A stretch of 64,000 nucleotides of DNA, from the NCBI RefSeq assembly GCF_003970865.1, contig NZ_RXLZ01000009.1, positions 34,722 through 98,721 of the forward strand. The letters run 5' to 3'. This document shows positions 14,850-24,191 of this stretch, piece after piece (positions within the stretch are counted from its first letter, which is position 1; the number at the start of each line of letters is the position of its first letter). The position numbers and the translations under genes were made by a program. The notes beneath the pieces were generated by a model. The model was not told the DNA's origin. It worked only from the letters and a program-made list of their open reading frames with translations, and did not search any database. The DNA is from Stenotrophomonas maltophilia (GTDB lineage Bacteria; Pseudomonadota; Gammaproteobacteria; Xanthomonadales; Xanthomonadaceae).

Positions 14850-17800
14850 ATGTTCAAGCTGATCATTGAAACAGCGGTGCGCCACCGCTGGCTGGTGGTG
14901 TTCATGGCGGCGCTGATCGCCGCGGTGGGCCTGTTCCAGCTGGGCAAGCTGCCGATCGACGCGGTGCCGGACATCACCAACCGCCAGGTGCAGATCAACA
15001 CGGTGGCACCGGCGCTGACGCCGGAGCAGATCGAGCGGCAGGTGACCTATCCGCTGGAAACCGCGCTGGCCGGCATTCCCGGCCTGACCACCACGCGTTC
15101 GCTGTCGCGCAATGGCTTCTCGCAGGTCACCGCGATCTTCACCGATGCCACCGACATCTACTTCGCCCGCCAGCAGGTGGCCGAGCGCATGCGCGAAGCG
15201 TCTGAAGACCTGCCCGATGGCGCGTCGCCGATGCTGTCGCCGGTCACCACCGGTCTCGGCGAAGTGCTGATGTGGACGGTGGACTTCACCGCGTTCGATC
15301 CGGCCAAGCTGGCCAAGCCCGGTGAAGCCGGCTGGCAGGCCGGCGAGGTCTACCGCACGCCGGAAGGCAACCTGCTGCGGACACCCGAAGAACGTGCGAC
15401 CTACCTGCGCACCGTGCAGGACTGGATCATCGCGCCGCAGATGCGTTCCAGCCCGGGGCTGGCCGGCGTCGATACGGTCGGTGGCTACGTCAAGGAATAC
15501 GGCGTGCATCCGGACAGCGCCAGGCTGGCCGCGCATGGCCTCGGCCTGGCCGACCTGGTCACTGCCCTGCAGCGTTCCAATGTGCAGGCCGGTGCCGGTT
15601 TCGTGCAGCGTGCCGGTGAGGGCCTGGTGGTACGAGCTGACGGCCTGGCGCTGACCACCGACGACCTGGCGCAGGCCCCGGTAGCGACCCGCAATGGCGT
15701 GGTGGTGCGCGTGGCTGATGTGGCCGACGTCGACCTGAGCCGCGCGCCGCGCCTGGGTGCGGCCAGCCGCAACGGCCACGAAGCCGTGCTCGGTACCGCA
15801 CTGATGATTGCCGGTGGCAACAGCCGCACCGTGGCCCAGGCCGCGGCCGCGCGCCTGGAGCAGGTCAACAAGTCGCTGCCGGCCGACATCGTGGCGGCAC
15901 CGGTGCTGGACCGCAGCGTGCTGGTCAATTCCACCATCAAGACCGTGGCCAAGAACCTCACCGAGGGTGCGCTGCTGGTGGTGGTGGTGCTGTTCCTGCT
16001 GCTGGGCAACCTGCGTGCGGCGACGATCACCGCGCTGGTGATTCCGCTGTCGTTCCTGTTCGCAGTGATCGGCATGAACCGCTTCGGCATCAGCGGCAAC
16101 CTGATGAGCCTGGGTGCGCTGGACTTCGGCATCCTGGTGGACGGTGCGGTGATCGTGGTCGAGTCGACGCTGCTGATGCTGGGCCAGCGCCGCGCCGAAC
16201 TGGGCCGTGCGCTGACCGCAATGGAACGCCTGCGCGTGGCCGCCGATTCGGCAATGAAGATGGCGCGTCCGGCGGCGTTCGGACAGTTGATCATCCTGCT
16301 GGTGTTCGCGCCGATCCTCACGCTGGAAGGCGTGGAGGGCAAGACGTTCCACCCGATGGCAGCGACCTTCATGCTGGCCCTGGTCGGTGCCTTCATCTTC
16401 TCCTTCACCTTCGTGCCGGCGATGGCCGCGCTGCTGGTGCGCGAGCCCAAGGTGAAGGATGGCGATGCACATGCGGACGACGGCGAGCACGAAACCAAGC
16501 TGATCCGCGTGCTGCGTGGGCGCATCGAACCGGTGGTGCGCAAGGCCGTGGCACATCCGCGTACGGTGCTGGCCGGTGCGGTGATGATGGTGGTGGTGGG
16601 CATCGGTTCGTTCACGCTGCTGGGCCGCGAGTTCATGCCGACGCTGGACGAAGGCAACGTGGCGATGCAGGCCCTGCGCGTGCCGTCGACCTCGCTGGAG
16701 CAGTCACTGGCGATGCAGCTGGCACTGGAAAAGGCCATTGCCAAGCAGCCGGAGGTGGAGACCGTGTTCTCGCGTACCGGTACCGCCGAGGCGGCCATCG
16801 ACCCGATGCCGACCAATATCTCCGACAGCGTGATCGTGCTGAAGCCACGCAAGGACTGGCCCGATCCGAAGCTGGACAAGGAAGCACTGGTGGCGCGCTT
16901 CGAGAAACTGGCCGGGCAGCAGCTGGGCAACAGCTTCGAGTTCAGCCAGCCGATCGAACTGCGCTTCAACGAGCTGATCTCCGGCGTGCGTACCGACCTG
17001 GCGGTGATGATCTTCGGCGATGACTTCAGCCAGCTGCAGAAGGTGGCCGACCAGGTGGCGCTGAAGCTGCGTGCGGTGAACGGCGCGGCCGACGTGCGGG
17101 TGGAGCAGATCTCCGGTCTGCCTACGCTCAACGTGGCAATCGACCACGTGGCGGCGGCGCAGTACGGCCTGACTGCTGCGGATGTGAGTGATGCACTGTC
17201 CACCGGCATTGGTGGCACGGCGGCCGGCAAGATCTTCGAAGGCGACCGCCGCTTCAACGTGGTGGTGCGCCTGGACGATGCCTCGCGCAACGATCCGGAC
17301 CAGCTGGCCTCGCTGCCGATTGCTACGCCCTCGGGGTTGGTGATTCCGTTGTCATCGGTAGCGCGCATCACGGTGAGCGAAGGGCCGAACCAGATCAGCC
17401 GCAACAACGGCAGCCGCCGCGTGGTGGTGCAGGCCAACGTGCGTGGCCGCGATCTGGGCGGTTTCGTCGGCGAGGCGCAGGCGGCGGTGGCCGACGTGGC
17501 GCTGCCGCCGGGTGCCTACCTGACCTGGGGTGGCCAGTTCGAGAACCTGCAGCGCGCGGAGAAGCGACTGGCGACGGTGGTGCCGGTGGTGTTCCTGCTG
17601 ATCGGCAGCCTGCTGTTCATGGCCCTGCGCAGTGGCAAGGAGGCCATTCTGGTGTTCAGCTGCGTACCGTTGGCGCTGGTCGGCGGCATCCTCGCGCTGC
17701 TGCTGCGTGGCATGCCGTTCTCGGTGTCGGCGGCGGTTGGCTTCATCGCCGTCTCCGGCGTGGCCACGTTGAACGGCCTGGTACTGATGCAGGCGATCCG

Positions 17801-18059
17801 CGAGCGCCTGGATGCCGGTGACCTGCCGATGATGGCGGCGATCAACGGTGCCTCCAGCCGTATCCGCGCGGTGCTGACCACCGCGCTGGTGGCGATCGTC
17901 GGCTTCATTCCGATGGCGATTGCCAGCGGTTCCGGTGCGGAGGTGCAGAAGCCGCTGGCGACGGTGGTGATCGGTGGCCTGATCACCGCCACCGTGCTGA
18001 CCCTGCTGGTGCTGCCGACCTTCGCTGCACGGGTGGCCAAGCCGCGGGCGGTGGGCTGA
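14850..18059 (+). CDS. czcA: Heavy-metal efflux RND pump CzcA (HME-RND)
   Basis: A 1069-residue proton-driven transporter. It has 12 predicted membrane helices with two large periplasmic loops and the HME-RND signature DFGILVDGAVIVVE in TM4 (about residues 425-438), whose Asp and Glu carry protons in the Zn/Co/Cd class of RND pumps. The first helix starts at residue 15 (LVVFMAALIAAVGLFQLG). GAGGAGG 5 nt before ATG 14850 fixes the start; the longer frame to 14775 runs inside czcB. Last gene of the operon, ended by a strong hairpin at 18066. The substrate is inferred as Zn2+, Cd2+ or Co2+. Confidence 0.95.
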   Translation: MFKLIIETAVRHRWLVVFMAALIAAVGLFQLGKLPIDAVPDITNRQVQINTVAPALTPEQIERQVTYPLETALAGIPGLTTTRSLSRNGFSQVTAIFTDATDIYFARQQVAERMREASEDLPDGASPMLSPVTTGLGEVLMWTVDFTAFDPAKLAKPGEAGWQAGEVYRTPEGNLLRTPEERATYLRTVQDWIIAPQMRSSPGLAGVDTVGGYVKEYGVHPDSARLAAHGLGLADLVTALQRSNVQAGAGFVQRAGEGLVVRADGLALTTDDLAQAPVATRNGVVVRVADVADVDLSRAPRLGAASRNGHEAVLGTALMIAGGNSRTVAQAAAARLEQVNKSLPADIVAAPVLDRSVLVNSTIKTVAKNLTEGALLVVVVLFLLLGNLRAATITALVIPLSFLFAVIGMNRFGISGNLMSLGALDFGILVDGAVIVVESTLLMLGQRRAELGRALTAMERLRVAADSAMKMARPAAFGQLIILLVFAPILTLEGVEGKTFHPMAATFMLALVGAFIFSFTFVPAMAALLVREPKVKDGDAHADDGEHETKLIRVLRGRIEPVVRKAVAHPRTVLAGAVMMVVVGIGSFTLLGREFMPTLDEGNVAMQALRVPSTSLEQSLAMQLALEKAIAKQPEVETVFSRTGTAEAAIDPMPTNISDSVIVLKPRKDWPDPKLDKEALVARFEKLAGQQLGNSFEFSQPIELRFNELISGVRTDLAVMIFGDDFSQLQKVADQVALKLRAVNGAADVRVEQISGLPTLNVAIDHVAAAQYGLTAADVSDALSTGIGGTAAGKIFEGDRRFNVVVRLDDASRNDPDQLASLPIATPSGLVIPLSSVARITVSEGPNQISRNNGSRRVVVQANVRGRDLGGFVGEAQAAVADVALPPGAYLTWGGQFENLQRAEKRLATVVPVVFLLIGSLLFMALRSGKEAILVFSCVPLALVGGILALLLRGMPFSVSAAVGFIAVSGVATLNGLVLMQAIRERLDAGDLPMMAAINGASSRIRAVLTTALVAIVGFIPMAIASGSGAEVQKPLATVVIGGLITATVLTLLVLPTFAARVAKPRAVG

Positions 18060-18065
18060 AAGACC

Positions 18066-18097
18066 ACGGGGTCGGATCCTGTGATCCGACCCCGTTT
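18066..18097 (+). terminator. Hairpin terminator after czcA
   Basis: Perfect 13-bp stem ACGGGGTCGGATC / GATCCGACCCCGT with a CTGT loop, then TTT. It begins 7 nt after the czcA stop. Confidence 0.8.
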
Positions 18098-18111
18098 CCC
18101 GGTCCGAGGGA

Positions 18112-18182
18112 GTGCCGGCCGCTGGCCGGCAATGTCGAACGATCGCGGTGCGTGCAGGTTGCCGGCCAGCGGCCGGCACTAC
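18112..18182. repeat. SMAG REP pair (TGCCGGCCGCTGGCCGGCA subtype)
   Basis: Inverted dimer of the commonest REP stem in this window. The left copy has GGAG in place of GTAG. It lies between the convergent ends of czcA and the DUF885 gene. Confidence 0.88.
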
Positions 18183-18192
18183 CCGGTAGCGG

Positions 18193-19968
18193 TCAGGCCT
18201 TCTTGCGTTCGGCGATGTAGGCCTGGATCTGCTGTTCCAGCACCGGCAGCGGCACCGAGCCCTGCTTGAGCAGGGTGTCGTGGAAGCCCTTGATGTCGAA
18301 CTTGTCGCCCAGTTCCTTCTCGGCCTGCGCACGCAGGCGCACGATGGCGATCTCGCCCAGTTTGTAGCTCAGCGCCTGGCCCGGCCAGGAAATGTAGCGG
18401 TCCACTTCGGTGGTCACTTCGTGCTCGCTCAGCGCGGTGTGGTCACGCAGGTAGGCCAGCGCCTGCTCACGGGTCCAGCCCTTGCTGTGCACGCCGGTGT
18501 CGATCACCAGGCGCGTGGCGCGCCACATCTCGTAGGTCAGGCGACCGAAATCCTCGTAGGGGGTTTCGTAGATGCCCATTTCCACGCCCAGCTTCTCGCA
18601 GTACAGCGCCCAGCCTTCGCCATAGGCGGAGATGTAGGCGTTGCGGCGGAACTCGGGCAGGTTCTTCTGCTCGGCGGCGATCGCGCCCTGCAGCGCGTGG
18701 CCCGGATCGGACTCATGCAGGGTCAGTGCCGGCAGGTTGTACAGCGGGCGCGACGGCAGGTTGTAGGTGTTGAGCCAGTAGGTGCCCATGCCACCGCGGC
18801 CGGCGGTCCAGAACGGGGCGATGTCCGGCGGCACCGGCACGATGGTGAAGCGCGCGCGCGGCAGCGTCATGTACTTGCCAAGCTGGCCATCGGCCCGCTT
18901 GGAGATCCACGCGGCACGCGACAACAGCTCTTCCGGCGTCTTGGCGTAGAACTGCGGATCGGTACGCAGGAAGGTCAGGAACTCGGCGAAGCTGCCCTTG
19001 AACTTCACCTGCTTGATGATGTCGTTCATTTCCTTCTGGATGCGTGCGACTTCATCCAGGCCGATGCGGTGGATCTCATCCGGCGACAGGTCCAGCGTGG
19101 TGTATTCGTGGATCTGCTGCTTGTAGTACGCCTTGCCATCGGGCATCGCTTCGGCGGCCAGCGTGGTACGCGCCTGCGGCACGTACTCGTTGACGAAGAA
19201 GGTACGCAGCTGCTGGAACGCCGGCACCACCTTGCCGCTGATCGCTTCACGCGCCTGTGCCTGCAGCCTGGCCTGTTCGGCGGCCGGAATGCTGTTGGGC
19301 AGCTTCTTGAACGGCGCGTACAGCGGCGACTCGGTGGGATCCATCAGCTCGGCGACGGTGGCGATGGAGACCTCGCGGCCATCGAGCACGGCACGCGGCA
19401 CGCTGAAGCCACGCTTCAGGCCGGCACGCATGTTCTCGGTCTGCTGGCCGAAGTAGCGCGGCACATCGTTCAGCCGTGCGATGTAGTTCTGGTAGTCCTG
19501 CACGGTCTTCATCTCGCGCCGGGCCATGAAGGACAGGTTGGACCAGAACGAGGAGTCGGCGTTGAACGGCATCTCGTAGCCGCGCAGACGCGTCTCTTCG
19601 GCCAGGTTGAACACCTGGTCGCGGTAGATTGCGTAGTTGACCTGGTTGTCGGGCGACAGGGTCTTCGGGTCGATCTTCTTCAGCGCGGCGAGGGTCTCGT
19701 CCCACACCTTCAGGCGCGCCTGCTGCGCGGCCGGGCCGATGTCGGGCATGCGGGTAGCATTGGCCGGGGCGTCCTCGTCCTCGCTGGCCTCACCGCCGCC
19801 CTGCTGGCGCCACTTCCATTCCTTCTCGTACAGCGCGCGGAAGGCGGCGTCGGCGGGCGATTCGGCGGCCACGCTGGCCGGCGCGGCGGTGGCGGGCGGC
19901 GCGGCGGCCAGGGCCACGGTGGGGGCGGACAGGGCGAGCAGCAGGGCTACAGCAAGACGGGTTTTCAC
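18193..19968 (-). CDS. Exported DUF885 family protein (putative metallo-hydrolase)
   Basis: 591 residues from a GTG start at 19968. A signal peptide (VKTRLAVALLLALSAPTVAL) predicts export to the periplasm. The DUF885 hallmark HESDPGH sits near residue 417, with a distal EGWALYCEKLG helix; the pattern is like a gluzincin metal site, so peptidase activity is suspected but not shown for the family. GGGAA lies 9 nt before the chosen GTG; a GTG at 19974 and a longer frame to 20133 through REP sequence are less likely. Single-gene transcript flanked by REPs. Confidence 0.82.
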   Translation of the reverse strand: MKTRLAVALLLALSAPTVALAAAPPATAAPASVAAESPADAAFRALYEKEWKWRQQGGGEASEDEDAPANATRMPDIGPAAQQARLKVWDETLAALKKIDPKTLSPDNQVNYAIYRDQVFNLAEETRLRGYEMPFNADSSFWSNLSFMARREMKTVQDYQNYIARLNDVPRYFGQQTENMRAGLKRGFSVPRAVLDGREVSIATVAELMDPTESPLYAPFKKLPNSIPAAEQARLQAQAREAISGKVVPAFQQLRTFFVNEYVPQARTTLAAEAMPDGKAYYKQQIHEYTTLDLSPDEIHRIGLDEVARIQKEMNDIIKQVKFKGSFAEFLTFLRTDPQFYAKTPEELLSRAAWISKRADGQLGKYMTLPRARFTIVPVPPDIAPFWTAGRGGMGTYWLNTYNLPSRPLYNLPALTLHESDPGHALQGAIAAEQKNLPEFRRNAYISAYGEGWALYCEKLGVEMGIYETPYEDFGRLTYEMWRATRLVIDTGVHSKGWTREQALAYLRDHTALSEHEVTTEVDRYISWPGQALSYKLGEIAIVRLRAQAEKELGDKFDIKGFHDTLLKQGSVPLPVLEQQIQAYIAERKKA

Positions 19969-20065
19969 GAGCACAGGTTCCCGGGAAGGCAGACCCCGAT
20001 GATGGCACCGCTCACCGTCCGTGGCATGGGACGAAGGTCCTGCCTGCGCAGCAGGCCGGGCCCCG

Positions 20066-20216
20066 GTAGCGGCCAACCTTGGTTGGCGCTGGATTTCCCC
20101 GTGTGCCAACCAAGGTTGGCAGCTACCAGGCACGGTAGCCAGGCAAGCAGTAGATCCACGCCATGCGTAGATGCGCCGGGCCCGGATACACCTGCGCCGA
20201 CCAAGGCCTGCACCTA
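20066..20216. repeat. Cluster of SMAG REP palindromes
   Basis: A GCCAACC-TTGGTTGGC inverted pair at 20066-20126, a GTAGATCCACGCCATGCGTA element at 20150-20173 with one arm changed, and a decayed GCCGACCAAGGCCTGC element at 20193-20216. Three REP subtypes lie side by side between the DUF885 and LAB_N genes. Confidence 0.82.
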
Positions 20217-20236
20217 CAGGATGGGCCCCGCAGGCC

Positions 20237-20584
20237 TCAGTGGCTCGCCTTGTCCCGCTTCCAGCCCCGGTGCTTGATGTCCAGCTGCAGGCTGTACAGC
20301 GCGGTGAACGCCGGGAACAGGTTCTGCAGTACGCCCACCGAGTCCTGCTTGGCCGAGAACAGGAAGTAGCTCAGCGTCATCAGGCTGCCGACCACGCTCA
20401 TGTACCAGAACAGCCGCGGGATCACCGGCTTGCCCGCACGCTTGGACGCGACGAACTGGACCAGCCAGCGGCCACCGAACATCAGCGCGCCGGTATAGCC
20501 GATCAGCTTCCAGCCGGTCACATGCAGGCCGGTCCAGTACAGCCAGGTCAGCGGCTGGTCGAGCCAGTGCAGTTCCAGGCCCAT
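20237..20584 (-). CDS. Lipid-A-disaccharide synthase N-terminal (LAB_N) domain membrane protein
   Basis: About 115 residues with three membrane helices (KLIGYTGALMFGGRWLVQF; LFWYMSVVGSLMTLSYFLFS; and a weaker C-terminal one). The motif with GRWLVQFVASKRAGKPVIP in the middle is the LAB_N domain, found alone or fused to glycosyltransferases of lipid A and undecaprenyl-phosphate modification. The ATG at 20584 shares one base with the TGA of the upstream GT2 gene (TGATG), and a GTG at 20587 is an alternative. The tight coupling implies that it works with that transferase, perhaps as a membrane partner. Confidence 0.85.
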   Translation of the reverse strand: MGLELHWLDQPLTWLYWTGLHVTGWKLIGYTGALMFGGRWLVQFVASKRAGKPVIPRLFWYMSVVGSLMTLSYFLFSAKQDSVGVLQNLFPAFTALYSLQLDIKHRGWKRDKASH

Positions 20585-21306
20585 CACCGCTCTTCCACCG
20601 CAGTGCGCTTGCTGCGGGTGATCAGCCAGGCCACGCCGCGCAGATCACGAATGCCGACCAGCGCACGGCCCAGGTTGTTGTACTTGGAGACGCCGGCGGT
20701 GCGGTGGCGGTGGTTGACCGGCACACTGATGGTCTTCCAGCCGGCACGCTGCATCAGCGCCGGCAGGTAGCGGTGCATATGGTCGAAGTACGGCAGGTCG
20801 AGGAACGCGCTGCGCTCGAACAGCTTGATGCCGCAGCCGGTATCGGGCGTATCGTCGCGCAGCATGCGTGCACGGATGGCGTTGGCCCACTTGCTGGCCC
20901 AGCGCTTGCTGCCGCTGTCCTGGCGGTTGACCCGCCAGCCGGCGAACAGCTTCACCTGCGCCTCGGCCGCATCGCGCGCGGCCAGCAGCTTGGGAATGTC
21001 GGCCGGATCATTCTGCCCGTCGCCATCGAGGGTCGCGATCCACGGCGCACGTGCGTGCTTGACGCCGGTGCGCACGGCGGTGCTCTGCCCGCTCTGGTCC
21101 ACGTGGTGCAGCACCCGCAGTTCCGGCGTGGTCGCCTTCAGGCCCTGCAGCACCGCCAGGGTGTCATCGCGCGAGTGGTCGTCGATGTAGACGATCTCGA
21201 ACGGCAGCAGTCCACGCAGTGCAGCGGTGATTTCGGCAACCAGCGGGGCGACATTGTCGCGTTCGTTGAACACCGGGACGACAACGGAAAGCTCGGGTTG
21301 GCTCAT
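20584..21306 (-). CDS. Family 2 glycosyltransferase, polyprenyl-phosphate type
   Basis: 240 residues with a GT-A fold: ELSVVVPVFNERDNV at the start, the metal-binding acidic motif in ATLDGDGQNDP near residue 100, and the acceptor-region signature DTGCGIKLFERSAF. It resembles DPM1/ArnC-type enzymes but has no C-terminal membrane helices. Those may be supplied in trans by the coupled LAB_N protein that follows. The start at 21306 (MSQPELSV) is preferred over 21342. Likely role: transfer of a sugar to a lipid carrier for lipid A or surface glycan modification. The donor sugar is not identifiable. Confidence 0.87.
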   Translation of the reverse strand: MSQPELSVVVPVFNERDNVAPLVAEITAALRGLLPFEIVYIDDHSRDDTLAVLQGLKATTPELRVLHHVDQSGQSTAVRTGVKHARAPWIATLDGDGQNDPADIPKLLAARDAAEAQVKLFAGWRVNRQDSGSKRWASKWANAIRARMLRDDTPDTGCGIKLFERSAFLDLPYFDHMHRYLPALMQRAGWKTISVPVNHRHRTAGVSKYNNLGRALVGIRDLRGVAWLITRSKRTAVEER

Positions 21307-21395
21307 AAGGCACTCGGCCAAAGGGGGACAAAGACCGCGCATTCTCCGAAGCCGAGGTTATCCGAAGATGAATCCGGCTGTGTGAGGATCCGTCC

Positions 21396-22361
21396 TCAGG
21401 CGCGATCGCCAAAATACTCGCGGCACCACTGCACGACGGGGGGCAACCCTTCTTCGATCGGGGTCACCGCGTCGAAGCCGAATGCGTCATGGGCGCGCCG
21501 GGTATCGGCCATCGTGCGCACCATGTCGCCCGGCTGCATCGGCTTGTAGACCTTCTGCGCGGGGCGACCGGCGGCCTGCTCGATCACGCTGATGAAGCGC
21601 TCCAGCTCGACCGGCGTATGGTTGCCGAGGTTGAACACCCGGTGCGGTACCGGACCATCGGCCGGATGCGCGAGCGCGCCGAGAATACCCGACACGATGT
21701 CGGAGACATGTGTGAAATCGCGCTGCATGCGGCCTTCGTTGAACACGTCGATCGGCCGCCCGGCCAGCACCGCGCGCGAGAACAGCAGCGGTGCCATGTC
21801 CGGCCGGCCCCACGGGCCATACACGGTGAAGAAGCGCAGGCCGGTGGCATGCAGGCCGTACAGCTGCGCGTAGGTGTAGGCCATCAGCTCGTTGGCGGCC
21901 TTGGTCGCCGCGTACAGCGAGCGCGGCTGGTCCACGCGCTGGTCCTCGGAGAACGGCGGCGTGGCCGAATCACCGTAGACCGAGCTGCTGGAGGCATAGA
22001 CCAGGTGCTGCACGCCACGGTGGCGGCACAGCTCGAGCATGTTGACGAAGCCGACCAGGTTGCTGTCGACGTAGGCGTGCGGGTTCTCCAGCGAATAGCG
22101 CACGCCGGCCTGTGCAGCCAGGTGGATCACCGCAGTCGGCTGCACCTCGTCGAACAGTGCCGCCAGGCCCTGCTGATCGGTCAGGTCCAGGGTGCGCAGG
22201 TCCAGTGCCGGGCACAGCGCGGCCACGCGGTCGCGCTTGATCTGCGGGTCGTAGTAGTCGTTGAAGTTGTCCAGGCCGACCACGGGCTGGCCGGCCTCCA
22301 GCAGCGCGCGGGCGGTGTAGGCACCGATGAAGCCGGCAGCGCCGGTGAGCAGAATGGTCAT
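21396..22361 (-). CDS. NAD-dependent epimerase, UDP-glucuronate 4-epimerase-like
   Basis: 321 residues, an extended SDR. It has the NAD motif TGAAGFIG (residues 6-13), the acidic end of strand 2 in GLDNFNDYYD, a Ser cluster ASSSSVYG and the catalytic YxxxK (YAATK). The NDYYDPQIKRDR segment is typical of UDP-glucuronate/galacturonate 4-epimerases of capsule and LPS pathways. It is located 89 bp upstream of the GT2-LAB_N pair on the same strand, so it may provide the sugar nucleotide for that system. Substrate assignment is by subfamily only. Confidence 0.88.
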   Translation of the reverse strand: MTILLTGAAGFIGAYTARALLEAGQPVVGLDNFNDYYDPQIKRDRVAALCPALDLRTLDLTDQQGLAALFDEVQPTAVIHLAAQAGVRYSLENPHAYVDSNLVGFVNMLELCRHRGVQHLVYASSSSVYGDSATPPFSEDQRVDQPRSLYAATKAANELMAYTYAQLYGLHATGLRFFTVYGPWGRPDMAPLLFSRAVLAGRPIDVFNEGRMQRDFTHVSDIVSGILGALAHPADGPVPHRVFNLGNHTPVELERFISVIEQAAGRPAQKVYKPMQPGDMVRTMADTRRAHDAFGFDAVTPIEEGLPPVVQWCREYFGDRA

Positions 22362-22406
22362 GACAGGGGCCTGGAAACGAAGTTCAGGCCCCCGATGTTA
22401 CCGGTC

Positions 22407-23141
22407 TCAGAACAAACCGAAACGCTTCTTCGCCACGTTGGTGCGGCCGGGCTCGATCACATCGTTGATCTGTTTCGCATCGAAGCGGTCGAGCAGGACG
22501 TCGTCGCCCTTCTTCAGCTTCAGGTCCATCTCTTCCGGATACAGCGGAACCAGACTCATGAAGCTGATGATCCTGCCGTCGTCCAGTTCCAGCGTGGCGA
22601 AGTTCTCCGGGGTAGTCACCGGCGGCAGCACGATGGCGCCGTCGAAACCCACGCCCGGCGCGTAGGGCTCGCTGGGATGGCCGTTGGGAATGGTGTGGCC
22701 GAAGCCCAACCAGGTGTCGTACTCGTGCGGCAGCCGCGCCATGCCCTTCAGCAGGCGCACCGGCCAATAGTTGCGCTCATCCTCGAAGGCATCCTGGGAC
22801 ATCGGCCAGTCGGCCGGCAGGGTCACCATCAGCTCCATGTAGCGCGGCACGTCCGCATCCGCCTCGGCGGGCACGGTCATCGGCAGGTCGCTCATGCCGG
22901 AGGTGACCAGGCGCAGGTACGGGCAGTGTTCATTGGCCGGCACCACGTGCACGTCGATGTGCACCAGGTCGGAGATGAGCTCGTGAAGAACCGTCTCGAT
23001 CGGCCCGAGATGATGCGTGATGTGTGCGCTGATCGCCTCGATGTGCTTTTCTTCGCCGATGGCGAGCGCGAAGTCCTTTTCGCGGCGATGTACCAGTATC
23101 TGGGTGCCGTCCGGGCTGATGTCCTCGTATTCGTTGCTCAC
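22407..23141 (-). CDS. Suppressor-of-fused (Sufu) domain protein
   Basis: About 244 residues, mostly a bacterial Sufu domain: HIEAISAHITHHLGPIETVL near residues 30-50, and a conserved Trp-rich middle around ERNYWPVRLLKGMARLPHEY. Bacterial Sufu proteins are often immunity or polymorphic-toxin-associated proteins; this copy stands alone, so its role is unclear. The start is GTG 23141 (VSNEYEDIS, with AGGA just upstream) or GTG 23165. Situated between the epimerase and parB genes without an obvious partner. Confidence 0.8.
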   Translation of the reverse strand: MSNEYEDISPDGTQILVHRREKDFALAIGEEKHIEAISAHITHHLGPIETVLHELISDLVHIDVHVVPANEHCPYLRLVTSGMSDLPMTVPAEADADVPRYMELMVTLPADWPMSQDAFEDERNYWPVRLLKGMARLPHEYDTWLGFGHTIPNGHPSEPYAPGVGFDGAIVLPPVTTPENFATLELDDGRIISFMSLVPLYPEEMDLKLKKGDDVLLDRFDAKQINDVIEPGRTNVAKKRFGLF

Positions 23142-23267
23142 GTCCTGTTCCCTGGATGAGGCCACGGACCGGAGAGCAGTGCATCCCCCGGCACACGCGG
23201 CGGTGCGTTCCCTGTCATCTGCAGGACGCGGCGGGAACAGGCCGCACCCCTTGTCGCTGCGCCGGGC

Positions 23268-24191
23268 TCAGCCCTGGCGCGTACGCAGTTTTTCCAGCAC
23301 ACCGTCCAGGGTATCCAGGTCGGTGTAATGGATGATCAGCTTGCCCTTGCCGCCCCGGCCGTGGCTGATCGCCACCTTGGCACCCAGCGCTTCGGACAGT
23401 TCGGTTTCCAGCGAGGCGATGTCGGCCTGCTGCACCTTCGGCGTCGCCACCGGGCGGTTGCTCGGCACCTTGCCGGCGGCGAAGGCCTGCGCACGGCGTT
23501 CGACCTCGCGCACCGACCAGCCTTCATCGGCCGCTTCCTGCGCCAGCTTGCCGGCCAGCTCGGGAGCCAGGGTCAGCAGCGCGCGGGCGTGGCCCATCTC
23601 CAGGCGGCGGGTTTCCAGCAGCAGGCGGATCGCCACCGGCAGCTCCAGCAGGCGCAGCAGGTTGGACACCGCCGCGCGCGAGCGGCCGACGGCCTCGGCG
23701 GCCTCGGCATGGGTCAGGGTGAATTCGCTGATCAGGCGCTGCAGCGCCTCGGCTTCTTCCAGCGGGTTGAGGTCTTCGCGCTGGATATTCTCGATCAGCG
23801 CCATCGCGATGACGGTGCGGTCTTCCAGCTCGCGCACCACCACCGGCACTTCGTCCAGGCCGGCCAGCTGCGATGCGCGCCAGCGGCGCTCACCGGCGAC
23901 GATTTCGTAGTTGCCCGCCGGCAGCTGGCGCACCAAGATCGGCTGGATCACGCCCTGCGACTTGATCGAGTCGGCCAGCTCGGACAGCTTGCCCTCGTCC
24001 ATCTCGCGGCGCGGCTGGTACTTGCCCGGCTGCAGCTGGCCAACGGCCAGCTTGCGCAGCACTTCACCCGGCAGCGGCTCGATCACCGCGGTGGTGGCCT
24101 GCACCTGGCTGACCGCCCCCTTGGGACCCAGCAGCGCATCCAGGCCACGGCCGAGGCCTCGCTTCTTGGCTGCCGGCTTGCTGCTGGTCAT
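23268..24191 (-). CDS. parB: Chromosome partitioning protein ParB
   Basis: 307 residues. An N-terminal CTP-binding ParB/Srx domain has GERRWRAS and ENIQREDLNPLEEA, followed by a helix-turn-helix (LTHAEAAEAVGRSRAAVSNLLRLL) and a C-terminal dimerisation domain. The start at 24191 (MTSSKPAAKKRGLGRGLDALLG) matches ParB N-termini, in which the conserved RGLGRGL segment contacts ParA. Its ATG shares one base with the parA TGA. ParB loads on parS near the origin and spreads as a clamp. I found no parS site in the window. Confidence 0.96.
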   Translation of the reverse strand: MTSSKPAAKKRGLGRGLDALLGPKGAVSQVQATTAVIEPLPGEVLRKLAVGQLQPGKYQPRREMDEGKLSELADSIKSQGVIQPILVRQLPAGNYEIVAGERRWRASQLAGLDEVPVVVRELEDRTVIAMALIENIQREDLNPLEEAEALQRLISEFTLTHAEAAEAVGRSRAAVSNLLRLLELPVAIRLLLETRRLEMGHARALLTLAPELAGKLAQEAADEGWSVREVERRAQAFAAGKVPSNRPVATPKVQQADIASLETELSEALGAKVAISHGRGGKGKLIIHYTDLDTLDGVLEKLRTRQG

